The position numbers and the translations under genes are program-made. From positions 558,001 through 622,000 of the forward strand of contig NZ_CP108644.1 of the NCBI RefSeq assembly GCF_041435495.1: 64,000 bases of DNA, read 5' to 3'. Under the pieces are notes generated by a model. That model saw nothing but the letters and a program-made list of their open reading frames with translations. It searched no databases and was not told the origin of the DNA. Below are positions 1 to 9,126 of the stretch, one piece after another. The stretch comes from Streptomyces sp. NBC_01116 (GTDB taxonomy: Bacteria > Actinomycetota > Actinomycetes > Streptomycetales > Streptomycetaceae). The stretch's first letter is position 1, and the number at the start of each line of letters is the position of its first letter.

Positions 1-96
1 CAGCAGGAGGTGGAACGGGCCCTCGCCGTACAGGCGGCGCGGCGAGAAACGCGAGCGGCGGGCGGCCGGCGCGGGCGGTACGGCTCGGGTGGACAT
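1..96 (-). CDS. N-terminus of an unidentified protein (partial)
   Basis: Only the first 32 codons lie in the window; the gene runs off the left edge. The ATG is at 94-96 and overlaps the TGA of the upstream oxidoreductase gene (TGATG), so the two are probably translationally coupled and co-transcribed. The visible part is basic and Pro/Ala/Arg-rich (MSTRAVPP...) and then becomes hydrophobic (FHLLL), which would suit a cytoplasmic tail followed by a membrane segment. No family can be named from this fragment. Confidence 0.6.
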   Translation of the reverse strand, partial: MSTRAVPPAPAARRSRFSPRRLYGEGPFHLLL

Positions 97-1367
97 CACA
101 GCTCTCCGAACGTCAGGGTCTCGACCCACTTGGTGTTCAGCACCCCGGGCGCGGCGGGGACGATGATCCTGGCCGGGTAGCCGTGGTCGGCCGACAGGGG
201 CGCGCCGTTCACCTCCAGCGCGAGCAGCGAGCGGCCGTCGCGGACCTGGTTGTCGCGGAGCGCGGCCTTGCGGAACGAGCCGCTGCGCTGGAGCGACTCG
301 ACGAACACGCCCGGCGGCCGGTCCGGGTATCCGGCGAGCGCCGCCAGATCGGAGAGCCGCACTCCGCGCCACCGCTGGTCCGAGGTCGACCAGCCCTCCA
401 CGCAGGCGATCGGGAGCGCGGCGCCGTGCTGTTCCATGGCCAGCAGTTCGGCCCGGGAGAGACGGAACTCCCCGGCCGGCCCCCGCACCGTCAGCCGCCA
501 GCTCTCACCGGTCTCGGCGGGCCTGATCCGCAGGGCGTCGGCGGTCTTGTTGACCTGGAAGGCGTTCGGCCCCGGCCCCGGGTCGGTGCCGCCGCGCGGG
601 GTGAGGAGCGCGATGCGGCGCAGCGGCCCGTCGAAGCTGCGGCCGGCCGAGGTGACCAGCAGGAGGAGCGACCCGGCCCCCACGAGGGCCAGCGCGCCGC
701 GCCGGGACAGGGTGGCGGGCAGCGGGTCCGGGGCGGCGAGGGTGTCCGGTCCGCCGCGCGGGATGCCGCCCCGCAACACCCGTACGGCCTGCGGCGTCTT
801 GAGCGCCACATGGGTGATGAACCCGGCGAGGAAGACCCAGGCCCCGTAGAAGTGCAGGGTGTAGAAGGACCCGGGGAAGAGGTAGTCCAGCTGGATGTTG
901 AGCAGTCCGGTGACGAACTGGAACAGCGCCCCGCCCACGAGCAGGAGCAGCGAGATCCGTTCCAGGGCGTGGCCCACGGAACGGGCGGGCGGCAGCGCGA
1001 AGAGCCGGGGGACCACCGACCAGAGCTTGGCGAGCAGGACGGGCACGAGCACGATGCCGACGGTGACGTGCAGGCCCTGGGTCAGCCGGTAGAGCCAGTG
1101 CGGGCCGGTCGGCCAGGAGAACAGGTAGAAACCGAGCCACCCCTTGCCCGGGGTCTTGTCGTTGACCCGGTTCAGGTCGGGGTTGTAGGCCGCGTACGAG
1201 AGCAGGCCCGTGACGAACAGGAGGGTGAGTCCGGCGAGCAGGACGACGCCGAGCACGGCGGTGAAGCGCGCTCCGCGCACGGGGCTGCGCCAGAAGGCAG
1301 GGTCGGCAGGGGTGCGCAGGGCGCGGAGGGAGTCGGGGAGGGAGCGGATGCGACGGCGTACGGGCAT
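96..1367 (-). CDS. Cytochrome b561-like membrane domain fused to molybdopterin oxidoreductase domain
   Basis: 423 residues from the ATG at 1365-1367. The first half has about four membrane segments with paired histidines (QGLHVTVG, HFYGAW, ITHVAL) typical of b-type haem ligation. A fifth hydrophobic segment (ALALVGAGSLLLLV) follows, then a sulfite-oxidase-fold domain with the molybdenum-cofactor cysteine in IACVEGWS and the WRGVRLSDL motif. Family knowledge suggests a membrane-anchored Moco enzyme passing electrons to or from quinone through its own cytochrome b; the substrate is unknown. A much longer open frame continues upstream to 2225, but it is antisense to the next gene, and homology begins at the chosen start. 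Confidence 0.85.
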   Translation of the reverse strand: MPVRRRIRSLPDSLRALRTPADPAFWRSPVRGARFTAVLGVVLLAGLTLLFVTGLLSYAAYNPDLNRVNDKTPGKGWLGFYLFSWPTGPHWLYRLTQGLHVTVGIVLVPVLLAKLWSVVPRLFALPPARSVGHALERISLLLLVGGALFQFVTGLLNIQLDYLFPGSFYTLHFYGAWVFLAGFITHVALKTPQAVRVLRGGIPRGGPDTLAAPDPLPATLSRRGALALVGAGSLLLLVTSAGRSFDGPLRRIALLTPRGGTDPGPGPNAFQVNKTADALRIRPAETGESWRLTVRGPAGEFRLSRAELLAMEQHGAALPIACVEGWSTSDQRWRGVRLSDLAALAGYPDRPPGVFVESLQRSGSFRKAALRDNQVRDGRSLLALEVNGAPLSADHGYPARIIVPAAPGVLNTKWVETLTFGEL

Positions 1368-1563
1368 GGGGCCGACGCTAGGCGGGGATCGGCGTCGACG
1401 GGCGGACGCGACTCCTGACGGAATTCTGACGTCGTGGCGGCAGGGCGTGGTGTACCGGGCGTCGCCGCAACGGCCGTCGCCGCCGAACGGGTGAATCTGA
1501 CGGATCGGTGACGCGGCCCTGCCGTACCACCCGATCGGCGCCCGGTGTGCATAGCGTGCCAGC

Positions 1564-3003
1564 GTGAAGACCGAGGACGCCACCCCCACGAACACCGTCG
1601 GCGGCACGGGGCACGGCCCGCCCGCGCCGCCGGACCACGACCACGGCCGCGCCCGGCGCGCGGGGCGGGCCGACCTGGTCGCCGCCGCCGCGGGCGTGCT
1701 GCTGGTCACGGCCGCGGTGGTCGTCGGCCAGGTCATCCAGAACCGGGACGGGAGTCTGCGCGCCCAGTGGCCGCCGCTGCTGGCTTCCTGGGACCCGCAC
1801 CTGGGGCCCGGCACTCCGGCCGCCCTGGTCATGGCGGTCCTGGTGGTCGTCCACGGTCCGGCGCTCGCCGCCCGGCTGCCCTGGCGCGGGCTGCTGGCGG
1901 CGGCTTGGGCCGGGTCGACGGCCTGGGTCTTCTCGCTGGCGCTGATCGACGGCTGGCACCGGGGCGTCGCGAAGCGGCTCACCACGAAGCACGAGTACTT
2001 GCGGGTCATCGACCGCTTCGAGGACATTCCCGCCACCCTGCGCGACTTCACGAACCACATCGTGATCGGCGAGCCCGGCAACTGGCCCGCGCACATCGCC
2101 GGGCACCCGCCGGGCGCGACGCTGACCTTCGTCTGGCTGGACCGCGTCGGTCTCGGTGGCGGCGCCTGGGCGGCCGTCTTCTGCGTCGTGGTGGGCGGTT
2201 CGGGGGTGCTGGCCGCCCTGGTCACCGTGCGCGTGCTGGCCGAGGAGCGTCTGGCCCGGCGCGCCGCGCCCTTCCTCGTCCTCGCCCCGGCCGCCGTCTG
2301 GGCGGGCGTCTCCGCCGACGGCTACTTCACGGCGGTGGCCGCCTGGTCGGTGGCGCTGCTCGCGCTGGCCGCCACCCGCCGGGTCCGCTTCCCGGCCGTG
2401 GCGGCGGCCGGTGGAGGTCTGCTGTTCGGGTGGACCTGCTACCTCAGTTACGGGCTGGGGCTGATGGCGGCCGTCCTGCTGGCCGTGCTGGTGCTCGCCC
2501 GGACCGCCCGCCCGGTGCCGTGGTTCCTGCTCGGCGCCCTCGTGGTCCCGGTGGCCTTCACCCTCGCCGGGTTCAACTGGTGGACCGCCTACCACCTGCT
2601 GGTCGAGCGCTACTACCAGGGCGCGGGCGGCGTCCGCCCGTACGGCTACTGGGTCTGGGCCAACCTCGCCTGCGCGACCCTCGCGACCGGCCTCGCCGCC
2701 GTGGCCGGGCTGCGCCGGAGCGCGATGGCCGTGCCCGGTGCCGTACGGGCGCTGCGGGGCGGCTCCGCGGCGGCCTCCCCGGAAGCGAGGCTCGCGCTGC
2801 TCGTCCTGGCGGCGCTGGCGGCGCTGCTGGCCGCGGACCTCTCCGGCATGAGCAAGGCGGAGACCGAGCGCATCTGGCAGCCGTTCCTGCTGTGGCTGCT
2901 GCCGGCGACGGCGCTGCTCCCCCGCCGGGGTGTGCGGTGGTGGCTGGCCGCGTCGGCGATCCCGGCTCTGCTGATCAACCACCTGCTGTGGACGGGATGG
3001 TGA
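1564..3003 (+). CDS. Polytopic membrane protein, GT-C glycosyltransferase-like
   Basis: 479 residues from a GTG start, divergent from the oxidoreductase across about 195 bp. After a His/Pro-rich cytoplasmic N-terminus there are roughly ten to twelve hydrophobic segments. Between the early segments lies an extracytoplasmic loop (about residues 135-185) with HPPGATL, a motif often seen in polyprenyl-phosphate-dependent glycosyltransferases of the GT-C type. A conserved charged segment (MSKAETERIW) sits near the C-terminus. The glycosyltransferase assignment is an inference from topology and that loop; a plain conserved membrane protein is the safer label. Confidence 0.8.
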   Translation: MKTEDATPTNTVGGTGHGPPAPPDHDHGRARRAGRADLVAAAAGVLLVTAAVVVGQVIQNRDGSLRAQWPPLLASWDPHLGPGTPAALVMAVLVVVHGPALAARLPWRGLLAAAWAGSTAWVFSLALIDGWHRGVAKRLTTKHEYLRVIDRFEDIPATLRDFTNHIVIGEPGNWPAHIAGHPPGATLTFVWLDRVGLGGGAWAAVFCVVVGGSGVLAALVTVRVLAEERLARRAAPFLVLAPAAVWAGVSADGYFTAVAAWSVALLALAATRRVRFPAVAAAGGGLLFGWTCYLSYGLGLMAAVLLAVLVLARTARPVPWFLLGALVVPVAFTLAGFNWWTAYHLLVERYYQGAGGVRPYGYWVWANLACATLATGLAAVAGLRRSAMAVPGAVRALRGGSAAASPEARLALLVLAALAALLAADLSGMSKAETERIWQPFLLWLLPATALLPRRGVRWWLAASAIPALLINHLLWTGW

Positions 3004-3014
3004 TGGAACCTCGA

Positions 3015-3079
3015 AGAGCGTCCTGTCCTGGCAGGAGCGTTCGGTAGCGCGGCGCGGCACTGCCAGGACAGAAAGCTCT
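3015..3079. terminator. Long interrupted inverted repeat after the membrane-protein gene
   Basis: A perfect 12-bp pair (CTGTCCTGGCAG at 3023-3034, CTGCCAGGACAG at 3060-3071) is flanked, after symmetric three-base mismatches, by a further AGAGC/GCTCT pair (3015-3019, 3075-3079). The loop is 25 nt. It begins 12 nt after the stop at 3003, so termination is likely. Because a truncated gene on the other strand dies in the same place, it could also mark a rearrangement end. Confidence 0.6.
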
Positions 3080-3102
3080 GCACGAAGGGTGCTGGGTGTA
3101 TT

Positions 3103-3222
3103 GACCCGCACGAGGGTCCCGGTGCTCGCGTTGCAGACCTCCGGCCGCCGGCAGACCGTGTACGTCTCCTTCATGTCGAACTCGCACTCGTGCCGCGTCC
3201 CGGCACCCTTGCTGGAGGACAC
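3103..3222 (-). pseudogene. Remnant: 5' end of a small Cys-containing protein gene
   Basis: From GTG at 3220-3222, with an upstream GGAGG seven bases away, forty codons have almost uniform G/C third positions (HECEFDMKETY, CRRPEVC). After about codon 40 the codon bias collapses, and the frame continues without a stop into the antisense of the membrane-protein gene. That pattern suggests the start of a real gene that lost its 3' part. Three cysteines (C13, C24, C30) could bind metal. I do not recognise the family. Confidence 0.4.
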
Positions 3223-3332
3223 CGGAGCGCCTCCCTCCGGCGCGAACGGACGGAAAGTCCGGTTCCGCCCGAGCGAGGGTCACAAAACGCCGTTTCAGCC
3301 CTTTCCGAACGCACCGCTCACAGGTTCCTAGG

Positions 3333-4997
3333 TCATTTGGTCTCCAGGTCCCGGCGGCGGAAGCCCGTCAGGCCCAGCAGGATCAGCCCGGCGGCGACGG
3401 CGGTCAGGACGAGCAGGGGGGTCCCGTTCATCCCGGCGGCCGGGAGTCGGGGCACATGACCGAAGGGCGACAGGTTCCTCGTCCAGTCCGGGAGCTGGAG
3501 GATCGGCCCCAGGTACCCGACGAGGAACGCGTACACGGGCACGATCCAGGCCAGCGCCACCGCACGCGGGAACCAGCCGAAGAGCAGGACGGCCACGCCG
3601 ACGGTCACCCACAGGGCGGGGGCGTACGCGGCGGCCGCTCCGACCAGGTCGAGGACCAGGCCCCCGTCCCCCGCCGACGCCGCGCCCGCGAGGCCGAAGC
3701 CCAGCCCGGCGAGGACCAGCAGCGCCGTGCCGCCGGCCAGGGCGACGGCGACGTGGCTCCCGAGCCAGCGGTCCCGGGAGAGGCCGGTGGCCAGGAGCGG
3801 TTCGGCACGCCCGGCGCTCTCCTCGGCGCGCGGTCGCAGTGCGGCCATCACCACGTACACGGCGGCGACGACCGCGACCACGACCATCACCATGGACGCG
3901 AACGCCTCGGCCACGGTGCTGCCGCCGATCCTCGCCAGCGCCTCCTGCACCTGCTCGACGTCCTTCACCATGCCGGCGGCCTCGCCGAGGATGGAGCCGT
4001 ACATGACGCCCATCAGGCACAGTCCGGCGCCGAAGCCCAGCAGGGTCGCCCGGTGCAGCCGCAGGGCGAAGCCGAAGGGCCGGGTGAGGGCGTCGGACGC
4101 CGTACGCCGGCCGAGCCGGGCGGCGCGCAGACCCGCGCCGACATCGCGCCGGGTGCTCAGCACGAAGCCGTACGCCGCGGACAGCGCGGCGAGGGCCAGG
4201 CAGAGCGCCAACGGCCACCACCGGTCGTCGACGAAGACGTAGGTGCGCTGGATCCAGCCGATCGGGCTCAGCCAGGACAGGGCGTCGTTGCCCACGTCGC
4301 CCGAGGCCCGCAGCACGTAGGCGGCGCCGATCGCCGCGAGCGCCATGCCCGTGGCGCCCCGGGTGTGCGCCGTGATCTGTGCGGTGACCGCGGCGGCCCC
4401 GGCGAAGACGAGCCCGATCGCGGCATGCGTGAGGCCGTACAGCAGTGCCCCGCCGGGGCCGATTCCGTCGACGCCCGTCGCGGTGAGCCCCAGGGCCAGC
4501 AGCAGGGCGAGCGCGAGGTTGGCCAGGGCGGCGAGCACCAGTGCGGCGGCGAGGTGCGCGTGGTGTCCGACGACGGTGGAGCGGACCAGTTCGGCGCGGC
4601 CGGTCTCCTCCTCGTCGCGCGTGTGGCGCGTGACGATCAGGACGCTCATCAGGCCCACCAGGACGGCCATGAAGCCGAGCAGTTGGTGACCTAGCATCGC
4701 TCCGGCGGTGTAGTCGGAGAGATAGTGACGAGGGCCGGTCATGGCGAGCGCGGCCGGGCTGTCCATGGAGCCGACGGCGGCGGCGCGCTCTTCGGGAGTG
4801 GAGTACAGCGCCTTGTACTCGGCCGCCGTGGCCAGCGTGCCCAGGGTGAGGGCGAGCAGCCATACGGACATACGGACGCGGTCCCGACGCAGGCCGAAGC
4901 GGACCAGGGTCCCGGTGCCGGTGAAGGCGACGGAAGCGGCGGTCCCGGTGGGCGCGCTCCTTCCGGGGGCGTCGAGCGGCGCGACGGTGCCGGTCAT
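3333..4997 (-). CDS. ABC-2-type permease, polyketide-antibiotic-exporter type
   Basis: 554 residues, ATG at 4995-4997 overlapping the stop of the ATPase gene (ATGA). About twelve hydrophobic segments in two halves, each preceded by cytoplasmic Arg-rich turns. The N-terminal sequence ([16 protein letters not shown]) and the large loop with [10 protein letters not shown] resemble the permease family annotated as exporters of polyketide antibiotics. It should pair with the preceding ATPase as a drug or lipid exporter. The divergent regulator suggests inducible expression. The substrate cannot be read from the sequence. Confidence 0.85.
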   Translation of the reverse strand: MTGTVAPLDAPGRSAPTGTAASVAFTGTGTLVRFGLRRDRVRMSVWLLALTLGTLATAAEYKALYSTPEERAAAVGSMDSPAALAMTGPRHYLSDYTAGAMLGHQLLGFMAVLVGLMSVLIVTRHTRDEEETGRAELVRSTVVGHHAHLAAALVLAALANLALALLLALGLTATGVDGIGPGGALLYGLTHAAIGLVFAGAAAVTAQITAHTRGATGMALAAIGAAYVLRASGDVGNDALSWLSPIGWIQRTYVFVDDRWWPLALCLALAALSAAYGFVLSTRRDVGAGLRAARLGRRTASDALTRPFGFALRLHRATLLGFGAGLCLMGVMYGSILGEAAGMVKDVEQVQEALARIGGSTVAEAFASMVMVVVAVVAAVYVVMAALRPRAEESAGRAEPLLATGLSRDRWLGSHVAVALAGGTALLVLAGLGFGLAGAASAGDGGLVLDLVGAAAAYAPALWVTVGVAVLLFGWFPRAVALAWIVPVYAFLVGYLGPILQLPDWTRNLSPFGHVPRLPAAGMNGTPLLVLTAVAAGLILLGLTGFRRRDLETK

Positions 4998-6001
4998 CGG
5001 GGAACGCCGTCCTTTCCGCCGGGGGCGGTGGAGGGGGCGGAGGTGGCGGCCGCATCGGAGGGTGTCGGTGCGCCGGAGGGCGCGGGGTCGCCGTTCCCTG
5101 TACGGCCGTTGGACGCGAGCTCGTCGCCGTAATGGCGCAGCATCAGCTCTTCGAGCGTCGGCGGGTGGCTGGTCAGGCTCCGGATGCCGAACTCGCCGAG
5201 CCTGCGGATCGCGGCGTCGAGGTGTGCCCCGTCCACGGCGAAGTTCACCCGCCGGTCCGTCGCCTTCAGGTCGTGCACACCGGGCAGTGCGTCGAGCCCG
5301 GTGGCCGGGCGCTCGGTCTCGGCCTCGACGGTCGTACGCGTGAGGTGGCGCATCTCGCCGAGCGTGCCCGACTGCACGGTGCGGCCCTGGCGGACGATGC
5401 TGACGCGGTCGCAGAGCTTCTCGACCTGGGCCAGGATGTGGCTGGAGAGCAGCACGGTCTTCCCCGCCGCCTTCGCCTGAAGGATGACGTCCTGGAAGAC
5501 GACCTCCATCAGGGGGTCGAGGCCCGCCGTCGGCTCGTCGAGGAGGAGCAGTTCGGCGTCGGAGGCGAGAGCGGCGACGATGGCGACCTTCTGCCGGTTG
5601 CCCTTGGAGTAGGCGCGGCCCTTCTTGACCGGATCGAGGTCGAACCGTTCGATGAGTTCGTCGCGCCGCCGCCGGTCGAGGCCGCCGCGCAGCTTCGCCA
5701 GCAGGTCGATGGCCTCGCCTCCGGTGAGGCCCGGCCACAGCTCCACGTCCCCGGGGACGTAGGCGAGCCGCCGGTGCAGCTCGACCGCGTCCTTCCACGG
5801 GTCCTTGCCGAGGAGTTGGGCCCCGCCGGAGTCTGCGCGCAGCAGTCCCAGCAGGATGCGGATCGTCGTGGACTTGCCGGCCCCGTTGGGTCCGAGGAAG
5901 CCGTGGACCTCACCTGCTTCGACGGCGAGGTCCAGGCCCGCGAGGGCGTGCGTCCGACCGAACGACTTGTGGAGTCCGGCGACGGTGATGGCCTTCTTCA
6001 T
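4994..6001 (-). CDS. ABC transporter ATP-binding protein (drug-exporter type)
   Basis: 335 residues. Walker A is GPNGAGKST (about residues 38-46), the signature is the variant YSKGNRQKV, Walker B is [13 protein letters not shown], and the switch histidine is in SSHIL. The C-terminal extension of about 110 residues after the nucleotide-binding domain, ending in a Pro/Ser/Ala-rich tail, is typical of single-domain ATPases that serve ABC-2 exporters. It is the first gene of a two-gene operon with the permease at 3333-4997 and is divergent from the regulator at 6123. Confidence 0.92.
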   Translation of the reverse strand: MKKAITVAGLHKSFGRTHALAGLDLAVEAGEVHGFLGPNGAGKSTTIRILLGLLRADSGGAQLLGKDPWKDAVELHRRLAYVPGDVELWPGLTGGEAIDLLAKLRGGLDRRRRDELIERFDLDPVKKGRAYSKGNRQKVAIVAALASDAELLLLDEPTAGLDPLMEVVFQDVILQAKAAGKTVLLSSHILAQVEKLCDRVSIVRQGRTVQSGTLGEMRHLTRTTVEAETERPATGLDALPGVHDLKATDRRVNFAVDGAHLDAAIRRLGEFGIRSLTSHPPTLEELMLRHYGDELASNGRTGNGDPAPSGAPTPSDAAATSAPSTAPGGKDGVPR

Positions 6002-6011
6002 CTTCCGAAAG

Positions 6012-6032
6012 TACGCTTCTTTCAGAAGTATG
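6012..6032. promoter_or_regulatory. Probable operator between exporter and regulator
   Basis: An imperfect dyad, TACGCTTCT-TTC-AGAAGTATG, lies immediately upstream of the ATPase start in an unusually AT-rich stretch (6002-6070) that must hold the divergent promoters. Its position suits binding by the regulator encoded at 6123. This is inferred from symmetry and position only. Confidence 0.5.
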
Positions 6033-6122
6033 TGAAGTTAAGAAACTGTATGAATCGCTCGATAGACTGGCCGGAAGCATAGGCGCACACGTGCCAGGAA
6101 CCACAGGGACCGAGGTCGGAGC

Positions 6123-6629
6123 ATGGACGAGCGGCAGAAAGAGGGCCGCGTGGACGGCGACGACGGGGCAGCCGTCTCCCGGTTCGTGGAGCGCTTCGCC
6201 GCCCAGCTGTGCCAGGCGGGCATGGCGCGCATGCCCGCCAGAGTCTTCGCCGCCCTGCTCTCGTCGGAGGAGGGCGCACTCACCTCCGCCGAGCTGAGCG
6301 AGCAGCTGAAGATCAGCCCGGCGGCCGTGTCGGGAGCCGTCCGCTATCTCGCCCAGGTCAACATGGTCAGCCGTGAGCGGGAGCCGGGGTCCCGGCGTGA
6401 GCGCTATCGCGTGCAGGGCGACCAGTGGCACGACGCGCTGCTGGAGCGGGACACCTTCCTGAAGAACTGGCAGGCCACGTTGCGGGAGGGCGTGGAGCAG
6501 TTCGGCCTCGACACCCCGCAGGGGCGCCGGATCGACGACACCCTGGAGTTCTTCCGGTTCCTGGAGAAGGAACTCGGCTCGATGATGGAGCGTTGGGCGG
6601 CGCACCGGGCCGATCGCCCGGGCGGCTGA
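6123..6629 (+). CDS. GbsR/MarR-type transcriptional regulator
   Basis: 168 residues. A winged helix-turn-helix occupies roughly residues 35-100 (LTSAELSEQLKISPAAVSGAVRYL is the helix-turn-helix, followed by a basic wing, REREPGSRRERY). The C-terminal half is helical, ending in a probable dimerisation helix (FFRFLEKELGSMMERW). Proteins of this type next to an ABC exporter usually repress it and respond to its substrate. The gene is transcribed away from the exporter and ends in a shared hairpin with the next gene. Confidence 0.85.
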   Translation: MDERQKEGRVDGDDGAAVSRFVERFAAQLCQAGMARMPARVFAALLSSEEGALTSAELSEQLKISPAAVSGAVRYLAQVNMVSREREPGSRRERYRVQGDQWHDALLERDTFLKNWQATLREGVEQFGLDTPQGRRIDDTLEFFRFLEKELGSMMERWAAHRADRPGG

Positions 6630-6669
6630 GGAAGCAGCGCCGCCCGGCCGGGCGCTTCCTCAGCCGCCC
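6620..6669. terminator. Bidirectional terminator between convergent genes
   Basis: Perfect 16-bp arms at 6620-6635 and 6654-6669 with an 18-nt loop. The left arm contains the end of the regulator gene, and the right arm stops just before the stop codon of the convergent kinase gene, so one hairpin probably serves both. Confidence 0.75.
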
Positions 6670-6670
6670 G

Positions 6671-7558
6671 TCAGCTCACGCGCTGTTCTGCGAGGTCGAG
6701 CCAGTGCTCCACGTCGGACGGGGCGAAGTGTCTGATGGCCCAGTCGACCATGCGGAGGCCCATGTGGGCCCATGCGGGCCGCAGGACGTCCTCGGGGACC
6801 GCGTCGAGGACGTCGTCGAGGTGTCGTGCCGCCTCCGGGTCCGCTCCCCCGTCGTGGATGCCGAAGCGCAGGGTGACCAGGTCGAACCGGTGGTCACCGC
6901 GGGCGGCTCCGTCCCAGTCGACGACGCCGGTGATCGAGCCGCCGGCCGCCAGGAGGTTCCCGGGGTGGAAGTCCATGTGCACGGCATCGTCGCCGGCCAG
7001 TCGGTCGGGATGGTCCGCTCCGATCGCGGCGACCCGGCGCTCCAGCGCGGCGCTGCGACGGTTGTGCCGGCGCAGGGGCTCGTGCAGGCAGTATCCGGGG
7101 CCGTCCTGGCGCAGGAACAGCTCCGTGGCGGGGACGTCGGGGTGATCGGCGAGCCGGCCCGCCTGCAAGCGGTTGAGTCCGAGGGCCTGGACCAGGACCT
7201 CGTGGTCGAGGTGGTCGACCTTCGTGCCGGGCAGGAGCTCCTGGACCAGGACGACCGCGTGGCCGACCTGCGCCACCAGTTCGGTGGCCGGGGCCGGGCA
7301 GCCCGCGTGCCGTAGCACCCGGCTGACGGTGAGCGGCCCTGCCTCCAGGTCCGCCACGCGGCTGTGCGGCCGCCACTTGAGCACGGACCGGCGATGGTCC
7401 GGCCAGCGCACATAGGCGGTGCCGACCTGTCCGCCCGGGCAGAGGCCGTCGAGGGTCAGCCGGACTCCGGTCCGGGCCTGAAGGGCGTCGAGCGTCCTGG
7501 CGGCGTCGAGGCGCTCGGCCCGCGCCCAGCGTTGTGGCGGAGAAGTCATGGGTTCCAT
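6671..7558 (-). CDS. Aminoglycoside-phosphotransferase-family kinase
   Basis: 295 residues from ATG at 7556-7558 (another in-frame ATG three codons later is equally possible; neither has a strong ribosome site). The catalytic loop is HMDFHPGNLL (His, Asp and Asn of the APH family) and the metal-binding motif is VVDWDGAARGD. The upstream half has LKWRPHSR with a likely ATP-binding Lys. Family members phosphorylate antibiotics, choline, homoserine or similar small molecules. Nothing nearby fixes the substrate. Confidence 0.85.
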   Translation of the reverse strand: MEPMTSPPQRWARAERLDAARTLDALQARTGVRLTLDGLCPGGQVGTAYVRWPDHRRSVLKWRPHSRVADLEAGPLTVSRVLRHAGCPAPATELVAQVGHAVVLVQELLPGTKVDHLDHEVLVQALGLNRLQAGRLADHPDVPATELFLRQDGPGYCLHEPLRRHNRRSAALERRVAAIGADHPDRLAGDDAVHMDFHPGNLLAAGGSITGVVDWDGAARGDHRFDLVTLRFGIHDGGADPEAARHLDDVLDAVPEDVLRPAWAHMGLRMVDWAIRHFAPSDVEHWLDLAEQRVS

Positions 7559-7650
7559 GATGACCGCGCGGTACGGGCGTGACTCCGGCCCCGTGCCGCC
7601 CTGGCGGGCCGGACCGGACCGGCCCGCACCGGGCGCGCCCCGTGCGTTCA

Positions 7651-7699
7651 TCCGCGTCCGTATTCGTGTCCGTGTCCGTACGTGTGTCCGTACCGTGTG
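7651..7699. repeat. Short GTGTCCGTA-type tandem repeat
   Basis: Repeated units around GTGTCCGTA fill this stretch of the intergenic region between the kinase start and the hydrolase terminator. It is low-complexity DNA with no visible gene. Confidence 0.5.
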
Positions 7700-7705
7700 A
7701 CGAAA

Positions 7706-7742
7706 GGGCTGCCGTCCGCGGGGTGCGGGCGGACGGCAGCCC
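7706..7742 (-). terminator. Terminator of the hydrolase gene
   Basis: Perfect 14-bp arms (7706-7719 and 7729-7742) with a 9-nt loop, about 18 bp beyond the stop codon of the hydrolase gene on the minus strand. Confidence 0.75.
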
Positions 7743-7760
7743 CGTCACTCGGGACCAGGA

Positions 7761-8969
7761 TCAGTCGGGAAGCCGGTCCATGATCCAGGTGCACAGCTCC
7801 TCGGTGATCCCCGTGTGCGCGGTGGTCGTGGACGAGCAGAGGAAGTCGTCGAGTTCGCTCTCCTGCGGGTCCAGGTCACCGACGTTCGCGTACAGGTCGT
7901 CCTGCTTCTCGAAGTCGCGGATCGCGACCGCGCTGACCGTGGGGACGAAACAGACGTCCTCGTGACGCAGGTCGATCTTGCCGCCGAGCTTCTCCATCGC
8001 CCCGGAGAGGATCTTGTACGTGTGCAGGGTTCCGCCCGGCGCGCCGTCCAGCTCGGGGAAGCCGTTGGTCGCGACGGTCTGCTCGGCCTTGGGGAACCTG
8101 CGGTTCAGGTACGCGGCCGTCACGTCGTCGCCCTGGGCCTGGGTGTAGAAGGTGGTGCCGGGGTAGATCCGGTCGATCCGCAGCGCGACCTCACCGGGCT
8201 TCACGTCCGGCAGACCGATGCCGTCGGCGCGGCCGTTGGCCACGGCGAGCTTCATCGGGATCTGCGGCCAGTTGCCGACCCGCTCCAGGGCGTCGAGGAA
8301 CTCCGTGCGCTCCGGGGCGACCGTGATCTTCTCGGTGTCCTTGTCGTAGTGCTGCCACAGCATCTGACGCGCGGCCGGGCTGTTCATCTGCCGCGCGAAG
8401 TCGTTCGGGAAGGGGATGAAGTGGGAGAACGCCTGCACGCCGACGGGGATGGAAGCGCCGCGGTGCGGGCTGTCGTAGGAGAAGTACAGCGCGGTCCGGT
8501 GGTCCATCCGCCGCCTCTCCATCTTGGCGAGTGCGTAGCGGGTGACGATGCCTCCCATGCTGAAGCCGCCGACGACCAGGCGGGCGTCGCCCAGCTGCTC
8601 GGCGGACGTCCGCAGGATGGCGGCCAACGCGGCCTCCGCGTTGTCCAGGATCGACGCGCTGCGCTCGTCGAAGCCGAGGAGGATCACGTCCCTGCCGCGC
8701 CGGCGCAGCTCGCTGATGAACGGGAAGCTGCCGTTCTCCAGCCCGTGGTAGAGCACGTCGAGCTTGCTCCGGCCGAGGTTGAAGCCGTCGGCCAGGATCA
8801 CGGGCCGGACGAGGTTGCCGTTGTTTCCCTCGCCGGGGAAGACCCACGCGAAGCCGTTCGGCAGGGGCCACTCCTCGTGGTCCGGCACCTCGATGCGACC
8901 GGCCGGTTCAGCGGTGAGCGGGCCGCCGAGGGTGAAGGCACCGACGTTGGGCTCGGACGTCTCTGACAT
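7761..8969 (-). CDS. Alpha/beta hydrolase (lipase/esterase-like)
   Basis: 402 residues from ATG at 8967-8969, chosen because an AGGAG lies about ten bases upstream; the longer frame to 9059 lacks this. The nucleophile elbow is VVGGFSMGGIVTRYAL (Ser of G-x-S-x-G near residue 165). A likely oxyanion region precedes it, and the strongly conserved-looking YDSPHRGASIPVGVQ follows, as in lipases that act on bulky esters. No signal peptide is visible, so the enzyme is probably cytoplasmic. The catalytic His is probably in the C-terminal HEDV segment. Single-gene unit with its own terminator. Confidence 0.82.
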   Translation of the reverse strand: MSETSEPNVGAFTLGGPLTAEPAGRIEVPDHEEWPLPNGFAWVFPGEGNNGNLVRPVILADGFNLGRSKLDVLYHGLENGSFPFISELRRRGRDVILLGFDERSASILDNAEAALAAILRTSAEQLGDARLVVGGFSMGGIVTRYALAKMERRRMDHRTALYFSYDSPHRGASIPVGVQAFSHFIPFPNDFARQMNSPAARQMLWQHYDKDTEKITVAPERTEFLDALERVGNWPQIPMKLAVANGRADGIGLPDVKPGEVALRIDRIYPGTTFYTQAQGDDVTAAYLNRRFPKAEQTVATNGFPELDGAPGGTLHTYKILSGAMEKLGGKIDLRHEDVCFVPTVSAVAIRDFEKQDDLYANVGDLDPQESELDDFLCSSTTTAHTGITEELCTWIMDRLPD

Positions 8970-9126
8970 CGTCGTACTCCTGTGGGGAGGTGGGCGGGAC
9001 GACCTCATCATGGTGGGCGATATCGGCGTATCACCCCTGGGAGATGGGGAGTTCACCACATCTGATGATCATGGGCGGAAAGCGCGTGCGGTACGTCCGG
9101 CAGATGCTTCAGGGGCCTGTCCGGCC

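Noticed and set aside
1378..3222. Open frame of 614 codons on the minus strand
   Set aside because: Only the first forty codons have coding bias; the rest is the shadow of the membrane-protein gene. Kept only as a remnant.
3089..3331. Possible 80-residue gene on the plus strand
   Set aside because: It is antisense to the better-supported remnant and has no ribosome site.
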